From the NCBI GenBank assembly GCA_934668875.1, contig CAKUON010000002.1, positions 186,001 through 250,000 on the forward strand: 64,000 nt of DNA. The letters are read 5' to 3'. The notes beneath the pieces were generated by a model. It searched no databases, was not told where the DNA came from, and was given only the letters and a program-made list of their open reading frames with translations. The stretch is from an uncultured Collinsella sp. (GTDB taxonomy: Bacteria > Actinomycetota > Coriobacteriia > Coriobacteriales > Coriobacteriaceae). The position numbers and the translations under genes were made by a program. Shown piece after piece: positions 36,440-46,358 of the stretch. Positions within the stretch are counted from its first letter, which is position 1, and each line of letters opens with the position of its first letter.

Positions 36440-38311
36440 TCAGTCGAGCTCGTGCGCACGCGCACCTTCGAACTGCATTCGATAGTAACGGGCATAGGTG
36501 CCGCCACGGGCGAGAAGCTCCTCGTGCGTGCCACGCTCCACAACGCGACCATGCTCAACGGTCGCAATCTCATCGGCATGCTTAATGGTCGAAAGACGAT
36601 GGGCAATGATAATCGTGGTGCGGCCGCGTGCCAGCTCTTCGAGTGACTCCTGCACCGCCTCCTCGCTCTCGTTATCCAAAGCACTCGTCGCCTCGTCCAA
36701 AATCAGGATCTTGGGGTTCTTGAGAAACACGCGCGCGATGGCAACGCGCTGTTTCTGTCCGCCCGAAAGACGGCTGCCGCGCTCGCCCACGACCGTGTCA
36801 TAACCCTGTGGAAGCGACTCGATAAAGGCATCGATGTTGGCACGACGGGCGGCTCCGGCGATCTCTTCTGCCGTGGCGCCCGGCTTGCCGTAGGCGATGT
36901 TCTCGCCGATTGTTCCGTCAAACAGGTAGACATCCTGCTGCACCAGGCCAATGGCGCGGCGCAGGCTCTGCTGCGTCACATCGCGCACGTCCTGACCGTC
37001 GATGCTAATGGATCCGGCAGCCACGTCATAAAAGCGCGGCAGCAGCGAACAGGTCGTGGACTTGCCACCACCCGAAGGGCCAACCAAAGCGATGGTCTGC
37101 CCGGGCTTGATGGACAGATTCATATGGTCGATAACGGGACGCTCTTCGGCATCACCCTCGCCCAGCTCAACGTCCTCGTAGTTAAAGCACACGTCGTGAT
37201 AATCCACGGCGCCGGCGGTCACCTGCAGATCCGTGGCGCCCGGCTTGTCCTGGATATCCGGCGCGGTCGAGAGCACCTCGTCCATACGCTTAAAGCCAGC
37301 GATGGCCTTCTGATACATTTCGGCCGAATTGACGAGTGTCTCGAGCGGCGTGCAGAACAGCGAAATGTAGAGCGCGAAGGTTGCCATATCGACCGCCTGC
37401 AGCTGACCCTGGGCAACGAGCCAACCACCCAGCAGCACCACGATCACGTACAGCACGCCCGAGAGCAGGCCATACGTCGCAGTATAGACGCCCATGGCGT
37501 GATACATGTTTTCCTTGGACGAAAGGTAGCGATTGTTGGAGGCGCGGAACTTAGAGCGCTCGGTCTCCTCATTGGCAAAGCTCTTGACCACGCGCATGCC
37601 CGCCAGCGAATCCTGCAGCTGCGCATTGATGCCGCTGATTTTTTTGCGATTGTCGCTAAAGACCTCGCGCATGCGCATGTTCTGCCAAAACATGATGACC
37701 GCGAACGCCGCCGTCACCACAGCCATAGCAAGTGCCAACACCGGGGCAATGGTAAAGAGGATCACAAACGAGCCAATAATCTCGATGCCGCAGATGATGA
37801 TCCACTCGGGCACGTGATGCGCCGCCTCGCAGATGTCGAACAGGTCGTTGACCACGCGGCTCATCATGTCGCCCGAACTGTTGCGATCGAAGTACGCAAA
37901 GCTAAAGCGCTCGTACTGATCGAACAGGTCCTCGCGCATCTTGGACTCCATGCGCGCGCCCATCACATGGCCCCAATAACTCACAAAGTAGCGGCAGGCG
38001 CAACGGATGACATACATCAGCACCAAACCCACCGCGATCATACCGAGCGCCTGCATAATGGCAGCCTGACCCTGAGTAAACAGCCCACCGGTCAAATTGC
38101 GCAGAATAATAGGAAACGCAAGGTCAATGGCGGCAAGCACCAGAGCGCAAACAGTATCGGCAACAAAAAGCCCCATCTGGGGCTTGTAGTAAGACAAAAA
38201 CCTCTTCAGCATAATCACCTTACGCGGTTTTACCAAACCGCGTTTCGTCTCGACGCTGCAAGCGCCCCATTTAGACAATCTGGCCTTCAATCGTCGGTCG
38301 CGTATATCCAT
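36440..38311 (-). CDS. ABC exporter, fused membrane and ATPase domains
   Basis: The 623-residue half-transporter has six membrane helices (ABC_membrane domain, about residues 40-330) and a C-terminal ATPase. The ATPase has Walker A GPSGGGKST, Q-loop GLVQQDVYLFDGTIGENI, signature RLSGGQKQR, Walker B ILILDEATSALD and H-loop IIIAHRLSTIKHAD, as in lipid, drug or peptide exporters of the MsbA/LmrA type. The ATG at 38311 follows AGGAGGG; an ATG at 38212 (MLKRFLSYYKPQ) with AAGGTG is an alternative that would drop a basic 33-residue extension. The substrate is unknown, and it probably acts as a homodimer because no second half-transporter is adjacent. Confidence 0.9.
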   Translation of the reverse strand: MDIRDRRLKARLSKWGACSVETKRGLVKPRKVIMLKRFLSYYKPQMGLFVADTVCALVLAAIDLAFPIILRNLTGGLFTQGQAAIMQALGMIAVGLVLMYVIRCACRYFVSYWGHVMGARMESKMREDLFDQYERFSFAYFDRNSSGDMMSRVVNDLFDICEAAHHVPEWIIICGIEIIGSFVILFTIAPVLALAMAVVTAAFAVIMFWQNMRMREVFSDNRKKISGINAQLQDSLAGMRVVKSFANEETERSKFRASNNRYLSSKENMYHAMGVYTATYGLLSGVLYVIVVLLGGWLVAQGQLQAVDMATFALYISLFCTPLETLVNSAEMYQKAIAGFKRMDEVLSTAPDIQDKPGATDLQVTAGAVDYHDVCFNYEDVELGEGDAEERPVIDHMNLSIKPGQTIALVGPSGGGKSTTCSLLPRFYDVAAGSISIDGQDVRDVTQQSLRRAIGLVQQDVYLFDGTIGENIAYGKPGATAEEIAGAARRANIDAFIESLPQGYDTVVGERGSRLSGGQKQRVAIARVFLKNPKILILDEATSALDNESEEAVQESLEELARGRTTIIIAHRLSTIKHADEIATVEHGRVVERGTHEELLARGGTYARYYRMQFEGARAHELD

Positions 38312-38396
38312 ACGCTTCCCTCCTCTTTTAGACCACCTTGTCTCAAATGGAGCACTTTCGCTGACTTACACAAACCTGCGGGATCATCCCCGCTCG

Positions 38397-39092
38397 TTAC
38401 AGCTCTGCCCCGCCAAGTCGGTGCGCGATGCTATCGCAAGCCAGGGCGCCTACGACGGTCTTGGCGTCTTCGATCTTACCGTCGAGCACGGCGTCGATCA
38501 GCTCGTGTAGCGGCACCAGGTCCACGTTGACGAACTCATCGTCGTCGGGGTTGGGCGCGTCGAACTCGAGCTTCGTAGCCAGGTAGATGTGAATGATCTC
38601 GTCGCAGAAGCCGCAGGTTGTGACGATCGACGTCAAGAAGCGAATACGACCGGCCCTAAAGCCCGTCTCCTCGTGCAGCTCGCGCTTGGCGCAATCGAGC
38701 GGGTCCTCACCCGGATCGAGCTTGCCGGCAGGAATCTCGACCGTCACACGGTCGATGGCGGTGCGATACTGACGCACCAGCACGATCTTGCCGCTCTCGG
38801 TCAGTGCCACAACGGCCGCCGCGCCCGGATGGCGAATGATATCGCGGGCGCTACGGTGACCGTTGGGCAGCTCAACCTCAAGACGGTGGACGTCGAGGAT
38901 CTTGCCCTTCCAGGCGCACTCCTCCGAAAGAATCTTCTCGTGCAGCTCGGCATCGTGCGGGTCGTCATCGCCCAGCACCAGTACCGGCTCGTCAGCGACC
39001 TCGCCGCCAGGCTCACCCTCGGCGTGCCCATACATGCGGCTGTCCTCTTCGACGATCTGCGCGTCCACGAGCTCTTCGTTCTTATCGTCCAT
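38397..39092 (-). CDS. NUDIX hydrolase, ADP-ribose pyrophosphatase-like
   Basis: The ATG at 39092 follows GAGAGGA at nine bases. The 231-residue protein has an acidic N-terminal extension of about 50 residues. A NUDIX domain of the ADP-ribose pyrophosphatase type follows, with the NUDIX box in GKLDPGEDPLDCAKRELHEE running into TGF. The preceding strands (VVALTESGKIVLVRQYRTA, EIPAGKLDPGE) are typical of ADPRase. It lies 21 bp after purD and is probably co-transcribed. The substrate is inferred from family only. Confidence 0.88.
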   Translation of the reverse strand: MDDKNEELVDAQIVEEDSRMYGHAEGEPGGEVADEPVLVLGDDDPHDAELHEKILSEECAWKGKILDVHRLEVELPNGHRSARDIIRHPGAAAVVALTESGKIVLVRQYRTAIDRVTVEIPAGKLDPGEDPLDCAKRELHEETGFRAGRIRFLTSIVTTCGFCDEIIHIYLATKLEFDAPNPDDDEFVNVDLVPLHELIDAVLDGKIEDAKTVVGALACDSIAHRLGGAEL

Positions 39093-39113
39093 CCGTCTCA
39101 TTCCTCTCGGATT

Positions 39114-40418
39114 TTAGGCATCCCAGGCGTCGCGGCCGCGCAGCGCGCGCAGGCCAATGTCGTGACGCAGGGTCTTGCCCTCAAAATCAATCTTCTCGCA
39201 GGCCTCGTAGGCAAGGTTACGAGCGTTCTCGAACGTATCGCCCAGCGCGGTCACGGCAAGCACGCGGCCGCCGTTGGTCACGAGCTGACCATCCACCACG
39301 GCGGTGCCGGCGTGGTACACGGTCACGTTCTCCATGGCCTCGGCATCGGCGATACCGGTGATGACCTTGCCCTTCTCGTAGCTGCCGGGATAGCCCGCGC
39401 TCGTCAGGACAACTGCCACGGCCCACTCGTCACGCCAGTCGAGCTCAATCTGATCGAGCTCGCAGTTGGCGCAGGCGAGCATGACCTCGACCAGGTCATT
39501 CTTAAGGCGCGGCAGCACGACCTGCGTCTCGGGATCGCCAAAGCGAGCATTGAACTCCAGCACCTTGGGACCATTGGGCGTGAGCATAAAGCCGCCATAC
39601 AGGCAGCCGCGGTAGTCGATGCCCTCGGCAGCGAGCTCGGCCACGGTCTGCTCCATGACCTTCACCATCGTGGCGTGCTCTTCGTCGGTCACGATGGGCA
39701 CCGGGCTGTAGACGCCCATGCCGCCCGTGTTGGGGCCCTTGTCGCCCTCGAGCGCACGCTTGTGGTCCTGCGAGGTAGCCATGGGGCGCACGGTCTTGCC
39801 GTCGGTAAAGGCAAGCAGCGAGCACTCGGGACCAACGAGCATTTCCTCGATAACCACGGTGTTGCCGGCGTCGCCAAAGGTGCCGCCAAAGCACTCGCGC
39901 ACGGCCTCCTCGGCCTGCGAAAGCTCGGTCGCCACGATAACGCCCTTGCCCGCGGCAAGGCCGTCGGCCTTCACGACCAGCGGGGCGCCCTGCTCGCGCA
40001 CGTAGGCGAGAGCCGAAGCCTCGTCGGTAAACGAGCCATAGGCTGCCGTCGGGATACCGGCGCGCTCCATGAGCTGCTTGGAGAACAGCTTGGAACCCTC
40101 CATCTGGGCGCCCTCGGCACCCGGGCCAAAGCAGGGAATGCCCGCCGCGCGCACGGCGTCGGCCACGCCCGCCACGAGCGGAGCCTCGGGGCCAATTACC
40201 ACGAGTCCGCATCCGTGGCTCTGCGCAAACGCCGCCACGGCCGCAGGATCACAGTCGTCGAGAACAACGTTCTCGCCGCAGCTCGCGGTGCCGCCGTTGC
40301 CCGGCGCGATGTAGAGCTTGCCGGCGCGCGGTGATGCTGCGAGCTTAGCTGCCAAAGCATGCTCACGGCCGCCGCTGCCCAACAACAGGATGTCGATGGT
40401 TTGAGTGTCCGCCTTCAA
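39114..40418 (-). CDS. purD: Phosphoribosylamine-glycine ligase (GAR synthetase)
   Basis: The start is a TTG at 40418: AGAGGAGG lies five bases upstream and the family N-terminus ([14 protein letters not shown]) begins nine residues later. Longer readings cross the purA terminator. The 434-residue ATP-grasp enzyme has [49 protein letters not shown] and [11 protein letters not shown]. It performs step two of purine synthesis. Length is normal. Confidence 0.95.
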   Translation of the reverse strand: MKADTQTIDILLLGSGGREHALAAKLAASPRAGKLYIAPGNGGTASCGENVVLDDCDPAAVAAFAQSHGCGLVVIGPEAPLVAGVADAVRAAGIPCFGPGAEGAQMEGSKLFSKQLMERAGIPTAAYGSFTDEASALAYVREQGAPLVVKADGLAAGKGVIVATELSQAEEAVRECFGGTFGDAGNTVVIEEMLVGPECSLLAFTDGKTVRPMATSQDHKRALEGDKGPNTGGMGVYSPVPIVTDEEHATMVKVMEQTVAELAAEGIDYRGCLYGGFMLTPNGPKVLEFNARFGDPETQVVLPRLKNDLVEVMLACANCELDQIELDWRDEWAVAVVLTSAGYPGSYEKGKVITGIADAEAMENVTVYHAGTAVVDGQLVTNGGRVLAVTALGDTFENARNLAYEACEKIDFEGKTLRHDIGLRALRGRDAWDA

Positions 40419-40472
40419 GGGTGCCTCCTCTATGGATGAATGGCCCGCTCCGCGCGAGCCCTTTGCAAGCAA

Positions 40473-40514
40473 ATATACCCCTCGGCCGCCCGTCCGGGCT
40501 GCAAAGGGGTATAT
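40473..40514 (-). terminator. Terminator after purA
   Basis: A 10-bp perfect stem (ATATACCCCT with AGGGGTATAT) with a GC-rich inner part is followed by TTTGCTT on the minus strand. Confidence 0.75.
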
Positions 40515-40536
40515 CGCAATAACCAAATAGTCCCGA

Positions 40537-41832
<1,296 letters not shown>

Positions 41833-41916
41833 TTACATTCATGGACTGTCTACGCGCCACGCCGGCACGCAGAAGCACAAAACATTCCCAGTATACCCGT
41901 GCAACGGGCGCCTGTC

Positions 41917-43308
41917 CTACTCCTCGGCATGTGCCCCATCAAGCTCATAGAACTTGGTGGATGCCGGCAGGAACATCAGGTCGACGTCGCCGATCGGGCC
42001 CGAACGGTTCTTGGCCACGACGATACGCGTAACGCCCTCGTCGGGTCGATCGTCGCGCGAGGCTTCGGCCTCGTCGGCGGAGCGGTCCAGGAACATAACG
42101 ATGTCGGCGTCCTGCTCGATGGAGCCCGATTCACGCAGGTCGGACAGCTGCGGGCGCTTGCCGGTACGGGACTCGACCTGACGCGACAGCTGCGACAGCG
42201 CGATCAGCGGAATCTTGAGCTCCTTAGCCATAATCTTCAGACCACGCGACATCTCGGAGACCTCGACGGTGCGACTCTCGGAACGACGTCCCGGCGGAGG
42301 ACTCACCAGCTGCAGGTAGTCCAGGATGATGATGGCCTTCTCCTTGTTGTGGAGCATGCGGCGGCTCTTGGCGCGGATCTCGGTCACCGTGGTGCCGGGC
42401 GTATCGTCAATCAGAATATCGAGCTTGGACAAGGTCTGCGTGGCCTCGTTGATATTGGCCCACTGCTCGGGGCTAATGCGGCCCATGCGGAAGTCGCTGA
42501 TCGAGATCATGGCGTAGGCGCAAATCAGGCGCTGGGCAATTTCCTTGCCCGACATCTCCAGAGAGAAGAAGCCGACGGTATAACCGGCAGCGGCAGCGTT
42601 GAGCGCCAGATTCAGAGCGAACGACGTCTTACCTACAGCAGGACGGGCGCCGATAATGATGAGCTGACCCTCGCGAAAACCCATGAGCATGCGGTCGAGT
42701 GACGGGAAGCCCGTGGGCACGCCCGCAGCCTGGCCACCGGCCTGGCACACTTCCTCGGCCTCGTTATAGGCCTCGACCATAAACTCGGTCAGCGTCTTGT
42801 AGCTCGACTTGACCTCGCGTGCCGTAACCTTGAGCAGCTTGCTCTCGGCCAGCTCCACGACCTCTTTGGTGTCGGTGGGGGCGTTATATGCCAGCGCGTT
42901 GATCTCGTTGGTGGCGCCGATCAGCTCACGCAGCATCGAATCACGGCGAACGATGGCGGCATGGTGCTGCCAGTTGACGAGCGACAGAGTCTGACCCATC
43001 AACTCCAAAATGTACGCTTCGCCGCCCACGGCATCGAGCTTGTTGATGCTTCGCAGGTAATCGATCAGCGAGATGGAGTCGATAGGAATGCGGCTGTTGT
43101 ACATATCGACCATCGCGGTATAGATGGTCTTATGAATGGGCCGGTAGAAGTCATCGGGCTGCAGCTCGACCTGGGCCTCTTCGACCACCTCGGGCGATAG
43201 CAGCATAGCGGCCAGTACATTGGCCTCTGCATCTTGGTTTTGGGGAAGACCCAACTTGGAGCCGCGGTCCTCAACCGTCAGCCCGGTTTCCCTATCGTCA
43301 TATGCCAT
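41917..43308 (-). CDS. dnaB: Replicative DNA helicase
   Basis: The hexameric 5'-3' helicase has an N-terminal primase-binding domain (LPQNQDAEANVLAAMLLSPE) and a RecA-like core with Walker A GARPAVGKTSFALN. Walker B IIILDYLQLV, the RSESRTVEVSEMSRGLK region and SQLSRQVESR follow. The ATG at 43308 has GAGGA upstream; ATGs at 43320 and 43314 are in frame and possible. It lies downstream of the rplI terminator in the rpsF-ssb-rpsR-rplI-dnaB order common in bacteria. Confidence 0.96.
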   Translation of the reverse strand: MAYDDRETGLTVEDRGSKLGLPQNQDAEANVLAAMLLSPEVVEEAQVELQPDDFYRPIHKTIYTAMVDMYNSRIPIDSISLIDYLRSINKLDAVGGEAYILELMGQTLSLVNWQHHAAIVRRDSMLRELIGATNEINALAYNAPTDTKEVVELAESKLLKVTAREVKSSYKTLTEFMVEAYNEAEEVCQAGGQAAGVPTGFPSLDRMLMGFREGQLIIIGARPAVGKTSFALNLALNAAAAGYTVGFFSLEMSGKEIAQRLICAYAMISISDFRMGRISPEQWANINEATQTLSKLDILIDDTPGTTVTEIRAKSRRMLHNKEKAIIILDYLQLVSPPPGRRSESRTVEVSEMSRGLKIMAKELKIPLIALSQLSRQVESRTGKRPQLSDLRESGSIEQDADIVMFLDRSADEAEASRDDRPDEGVTRIVVAKNRSGPIGDVDLMFLPASTKFYELDGAHAEE

Positions 43309-43467
43309 GAGCATCCTCATTCATATCGCTTGCGAGCATCCATAGTATCAGCCACGGTCCCAAAACGCGTCGCGCGCCGCCAATCATCACCGAACCAAAC
43401 GGATGAACGGTCCTGTATATAGGACTTCGACGCAACGCTCACCATGACACTCACTCAGCGCAAATAA

Positions 43468-43500
43468 CAAAAGGGCGCCCTGGTTTCCCAGAGCGCCCTT
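43468..43500 (-). terminator. Terminator after rplI
   Basis: A stem of AAGGGCGC...GCGCCCTT arms (43471-43500) with one mismatch and a TTTC loop is followed by TTTTG on the minus strand. Confidence 0.85.
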
Positions 43501-43532
43501 CTTAGAACAAGATTGTTGCGTTGCAGCAAATG

Positions 43533-44072
43533 CTACTCGGCAGCAGCCTCAGTCTCGACCTCGGCGGTCTCGGCCTCGGCGACCTCAGCGGCCTCCTCGA
43601 CCTCAGCCTCGGCAGCGAGCTCCTCGGCGGTAACGCCGACGAGAACGACAACCTCGGCCTTGATCTCGCGGTACAGCGAGATGGCAACGGTGTGGGCACC
43701 GGCAACCTTGATGGGCTTACCGAGCTCGACGCGCTTGCGGTCGATGTCCATACCGAGCTGAGCCTTGATGGCGTCAGCGATCATAGCGGCGGTAACGGAG
43801 CCAAAGAGGATGCCCTCGTCGCCGACCTTGACGTCAACGGTGACCGTCTTGCCCTCGAAGGCAGCCTTGGTCTCGTTGGCGGTAGCCAGACGGACAGCCT
43901 CGCGCTTGGCGATGTTGTTGCGACGCTCGTCAAGCTGCTTGAGGTTGCCCTTGGTGGCGGCAACAGCGAGCTTCTTGGGGAACAGGAAGTTCTCAGCGTA
44001 ACCCTGAGCGACCTCTACGACGTCACCCTCGCCGCCCTTGCCCTTGATCTCATCGAGAAGAATAACCTTCAT
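43533..44072 (-). CDS. rplI: 50S ribosomal protein L9
   Basis: The 179-residue product has the L9 N-terminal domain (MKVILLDEIKGKGGEGDVVEVAQGYAEN, with the conserved PKKLAVAAT region), the connecting helix and the C-terminal rRNA-binding domain. It then carries an acidic Ala/Glu tail of about 30 residues (EEAAEVAEAETAEVETEA) that most L9 proteins lack. GGGAG precedes the ATG. Confidence 0.96.
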   Translation of the reverse strand: MKVILLDEIKGKGGEGDVVEVAQGYAENFLFPKKLAVAATKGNLKQLDERRNNIAKREAVRLATANETKAAFEGKTVTVDVKVGDEGILFGSVTAAMIADAIKAQLGMDIDRKRVELGKPIKVAGAHTVAISLYREIKAEVVVLVGVTAEELAAEAEVEEAAEVAEAETAEVETEAAAE

Positions 44073-44087
44073 GATGCGTCTCCCTTC

Positions 44088-44354
44088 TTAGCCGCGGTCG
44101 CGGTTGCCACGAGAGGAAACCACGGGGACGGTGTACGGCAGGAGAGCCATCTCGCGGGCGCGCTTGATGGCGTTGGCGATGTCATGCTGATGCTGCGTGC
44201 AAGCGCCAGTGACGCGACGGGGCTTGATCTTGCCACGGTCGGTCATGTACTTACGGAGAAGCTGAGTGTCCTTATAGTCGATGAACTCAGTGTTCTCCTT
44301 GCAGAACTGGCAGTACTTACGACGCGGCTGACGTGCAGAAAAATCATTAGCCAT
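44088..44354 (-). CDS. rpsR: 30S ribosomal protein S18
   Basis: The ATG at 44354 follows AAAGG at nine bases; the longer reading has no support. The 88-residue product has the S18 core ([27 protein letters not shown] and [32 protein letters not shown]). The Cys-X2-Cys pair fits the Zn-binding form of S18. Confidence 0.96.
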   Translation of the reverse strand: MANDFSARQPRRKYCQFCKENTEFIDYKDTQLLRKYMTDRGKIKPRRVTGACTQHQHDIANAIKRAREMALLPYTVPVVSSRGNRDRG

Positions 44355-44426
44355 GTCAAAATACCTTTCATTTGGCAACTTCGGCGAACCGAAGCCGCCT
44401 CTCACTCAAAAATAGGTGAACAACCC

Positions 44427-44879
44427 TTAGAACGGGATGTCCTCATCGTAGACGTCGACCGCGGGCGGCGTAGCCACCGGTGCGGCAGGACGTGCTGCGG
44501 GCGCGGGAGCTGCGGGGGCGTAACCGCCCTGATCGTAGCCACCCTGGCCACCACGGGAGCTCATAAACTCGATCTCATCGACGATGACCTCAAGCTTGCT
44601 CCGGCGCTGGCCGTCGCGCTCCCAAGAGCTGTAGCGCAGCTTGCCCTCGATCGCGACCTTGTTTCCCTTTGCCAGGAAACGGCTCACGGCCTCGGCGCGG
44701 GTGCCGAACATAGTGCAGTCGACAAAGTTGGGATAGTCCTCCCACTCGCCAGTCTGCGCGTTGCGGCGACGATCGTTCACGGCGACGCCAAAGGACAGAA
44801 CCTGGGTTCCGCCGGCGGTGGCGCGCAGCTCGGGATCGCGGGTGAGGTTACCGGTGATGTTCACTCGATTGATGCTCAT
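44427..44879 (-). CDS. ssb: Single-stranded DNA-binding protein
   Basis: The 150-residue protein has an OB fold (MSINRVNITGNLTRDPELR, NFVDCTMFGTRAEAVSRFLAKG), a Gly/Ala/Pro linker and the acidic tip DEDIPF that recruits partner enzymes. It lies between rpsF and rpsR as in many bacteria. Confidence 0.96.
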   Translation of the reverse strand: MSINRVNITGNLTRDPELRATAGGTQVLSFGVAVNDRRRNAQTGEWEDYPNFVDCTMFGTRAEAVSRFLAKGNKVAIEGKLRYSSWERDGQRRSKLEVIVDEIEFMSSRGGQGGYDQGGYAPAAPAPAARPAAPVATPPAVDVYDEDIPF

Positions 44880-44927
44880 AACTCACTACTTCCTCTTGGG
44901 GCACAAGCCCAGTCCAAAACGACAGTC

Positions 44928-45221
44928 TTACTCCTGGTCGTCGCGACGGACGATCATGTGGCGGACCACAGCGTCGGTGATGCGCAGGACGCGATCAAGC
45001 TCGGCGATCTGGGTAGGATCTGCGTGGAAGTTGATGAGGGTGTAGTCACCATCGGTGAGGTCGTTGATCTCGTAGGCGAGCTTGCGCTTGCCCCACTCGT
45101 CAACGGAGTCGACCTTGCCAGCGCCCTCAGCGATCGTGGTATCGATACGCTTCATAACAGCGAGACGAGTCTCGGGGTCGAGCGACGGGTCAACAAAGAA
45201 CAGCAGTTCATAAGCCTTCAT
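44928..45221 (-). CDS. rpsF: 30S ribosomal protein S6
   Basis: The ATG at 45221 follows AGGAGG at seven bases. The 97-residue product begins MKAYELLFFVDPSLDPETR and contains WGKRKLAYEINDLTDGDYTLINF, the S6 fold that pairs with S18. It is the first gene of the operon. Confidence 0.96.
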   Translation of the reverse strand: MKAYELLFFVDPSLDPETRLAVMKRIDTTIAEGAGKVDSVDEWGKRKLAYEINDLTDGDYTLINFHADPTQIAELDRVLRITDAVVRHMIVRRDDQE

Positions 45222-45716
45222 ATTGTCACCTCCTCTGGGCAAATGTGGCTTCAGGTCGTGAAGGTGCGCCTGAAGCAGGAAAAGACTTGGTAATAATATC
45301 TTTCAACCTCCTAGGCTGCAAGAATATGCAGCTACAACCTCATGACCTCCACATATACCCATACTCACACGACGTTTCATGCGCATTCCAACCAAATGCT
45401 GACCAAAAGCTTGACGGATCTGTTGACAAGATACGGTGCCGTGGGGACAAGCTGAGCCAAGCCGCAGGTCAACGGGCACAAGGCTGTGGTCGCAAAATGC
45501 ATACCAGTGGTCTAATTGATCGCCAAAAAGATTTTAAATACGTTTGCTCGTGGTCTATAAAGTCCTTTTTTGAACAATTCGCTAAGCATGATTTTGCTGG
45601 TCAGACTGCATGCGCCGCGCGTTTTAGGCACAGCGCGAGACGCTGTGGATCAAAAAATGCTAAGTTTTCGGCTTGCACCTTACGATTCCTCGTGTATACT
45701 AACTTTCGCATTTAAC
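45222..45716. other. Intergenic region with the rpsF leader hairpin and operon promoters
   Basis: An 8-bp perfect hairpin (GCTTCAGG with CCTGAAGC, 45248-45276) lies in the rpsF leader. In many bacteria the S6-S18 complex binds such a leader for feedback control, but the diagnostic CCG bulge is not clear here. The rest is AT-richer and has no convincing gene. A TGTGGATCA sequence near 45648 resembles one DnaA box but stands alone. Confidence 0.45.
45673..45700 (+). promoter_or_regulatory. Promoter of the tRNA-Ser genes
   Basis: TTGCAC at 45673 and TATACT at 45695 are separated by 16 bp. The -10 ends 17 bp before the first base of tRNA-Ser. Confidence 0.75.
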
Positions 45717-45807
45717 GGAGAGTTGTCCGAGTGGCCGAAGGAGCACGATTGGAAATCGTGTAGGCGTCAAAAGCGTCTCCAGGGTTCAAATCCCTGACTC
45801 TCCGCCA
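45717..45807 (+). tRNA. tRNA-Ser (GGA)
   Basis: The 91-nt gene has a GGAGAGT/ACTCTCC acceptor stem, a long variable arm typical of tRNA-Ser, anticodon loop TTGGAAA (anticodon GGA), a GGTTCAAATCC T-arm and an encoded CCA. Confidence 0.96.
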
Positions 45808-45816
45808 GTTAATTCC

Positions 45817-45846
45817 AAAGCAGGCCTTTGTGCCTGCTTTGTTTTT
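45817..45846 (+). terminator. Hairpin between the two tRNA-Ser genes
   Basis: AAAGCAGGC pairs with GCCTGCTTT around a short loop and is followed by GTTTTT. Confidence 0.8.
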
Positions 45847-45855
45847 ACCCCACGC

Positions 45856-45946
45856 GGAGGGGTGGCAGAGTGGTTGAATGCGGCGGTCTCGAAAACCGTT
45901 TGGCCTGTATAAGGTCACGAGGGTTCGAATCCCTCCTCCTCCGCCA
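45856..45946 (+). tRNA. tRNA-Ser (CGA)
   Basis: The 91-nt gene has acceptor GGAGGGG/CTCCTCC, a long variable arm, anticodon loop CTCGAAA (anticodon CGA), a GGTTCGAATCC T-arm and an encoded CCA. Confidence 0.95.
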
Positions 45947-45960
45947 TTAGGATGGTATAA

Positions 45961-45988
45961 GCCCCAGCAATGGGGCTTTTTCTTTTTG
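45961..45988 (+). terminator. Terminator after tRNA-Ser (CGA)
   Basis: GCCCC pairs with GGGGC around AGCAAT, followed by a T-rich run (TTTTTCTTTTT). Confidence 0.8.
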
Positions 45989-46008
45989 GGCACATTTCAA
46001 TAACGCGC

Positions 46009-46028
46009 AGGAGGAGGGATTCGAACCC
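46009..46028 (-). other. Inverted fragment of the tRNA-Ser 3' end
   Basis: On the minus strand the 20 bases GGGTTCGAATCCCTCCTCCT repeat the T-arm and acceptor of the tRNA-Ser (CGA) that ends at 45946. The fragment has no tRNA body. Such pieces are often left at attachment sites of integrated elements. Several hairpins follow (46051-46130). Confidence 0.65.
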
Positions 46029-46050
46029 GCCAGGGCGCGGAGCGTAAAGA

Positions 46051-46073
46051 AAACGCGCCAGCGGCGCGTTTTT
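46051..46073. terminator. Bidirectional hairpin in the tRNA-downstream region
   Basis: ACGCGCC pairs with GGCGCGT and is followed by T runs on both strands. Two more inverted repeats (CGGTCGGC...GCCGACCG and AAATTTTGAGC...GCTCAAAATTT) follow up to 46130. Confidence 0.6.
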
Positions 46074-46185
46074 AGCGCAGCGCGGTCGGCGTAAGCCGAC
46101 CGGATAAATTTTGAGCAAAGCTCAAAATTTGGACATCCCTCCTATTCAACCCACGCCCTCATCGCTTTCAATCCCGGCCCCAAAT

Positions 46186-46255
46186 CCAAAACGTGTACAT
46201 CACCCTCCAAAACCGACATTTTTTGACATCTTTGGAGGCTGATGCACACGTTTGG
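46186..46255. repeat. 70-bp palindromic repeat, copy 1
   Basis: About 25-bp arms (CCAAAACGTGTACATCACC... and ...GATGCACACGTTTGG) enclose a short AT-rich loop. A second 70-bp copy is at 47387-47456. The two flank the nuclease-like gene. Confidence 0.85.
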
Positions 46256-46358
46256 ATATTGCACCCCGTGTGCTTCGGCCGATTTACTCACATCCAGTAT
46301 ATTTTCCCACTTCAGCGGACATAAGAGTTGAGTATCGGCTCAAAGCGAGAGGCCATAG

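Noticed and set aside
45248..45276. A confident S6-S18 leader motif
   Set aside because: The hairpin is in the right place, but the conserved CCG bulge could not be identified; only a generic leader hairpin is reported.
45470..45660. A replication origin with DnaA boxes upstream of rpsF
   Set aside because: Only one near-match to a DnaA box (TGTGGATCA) and a few loose GTGGTC words are present. There is no dnaA or dnaN, and gyrA orientation places the origin to the right of the window.
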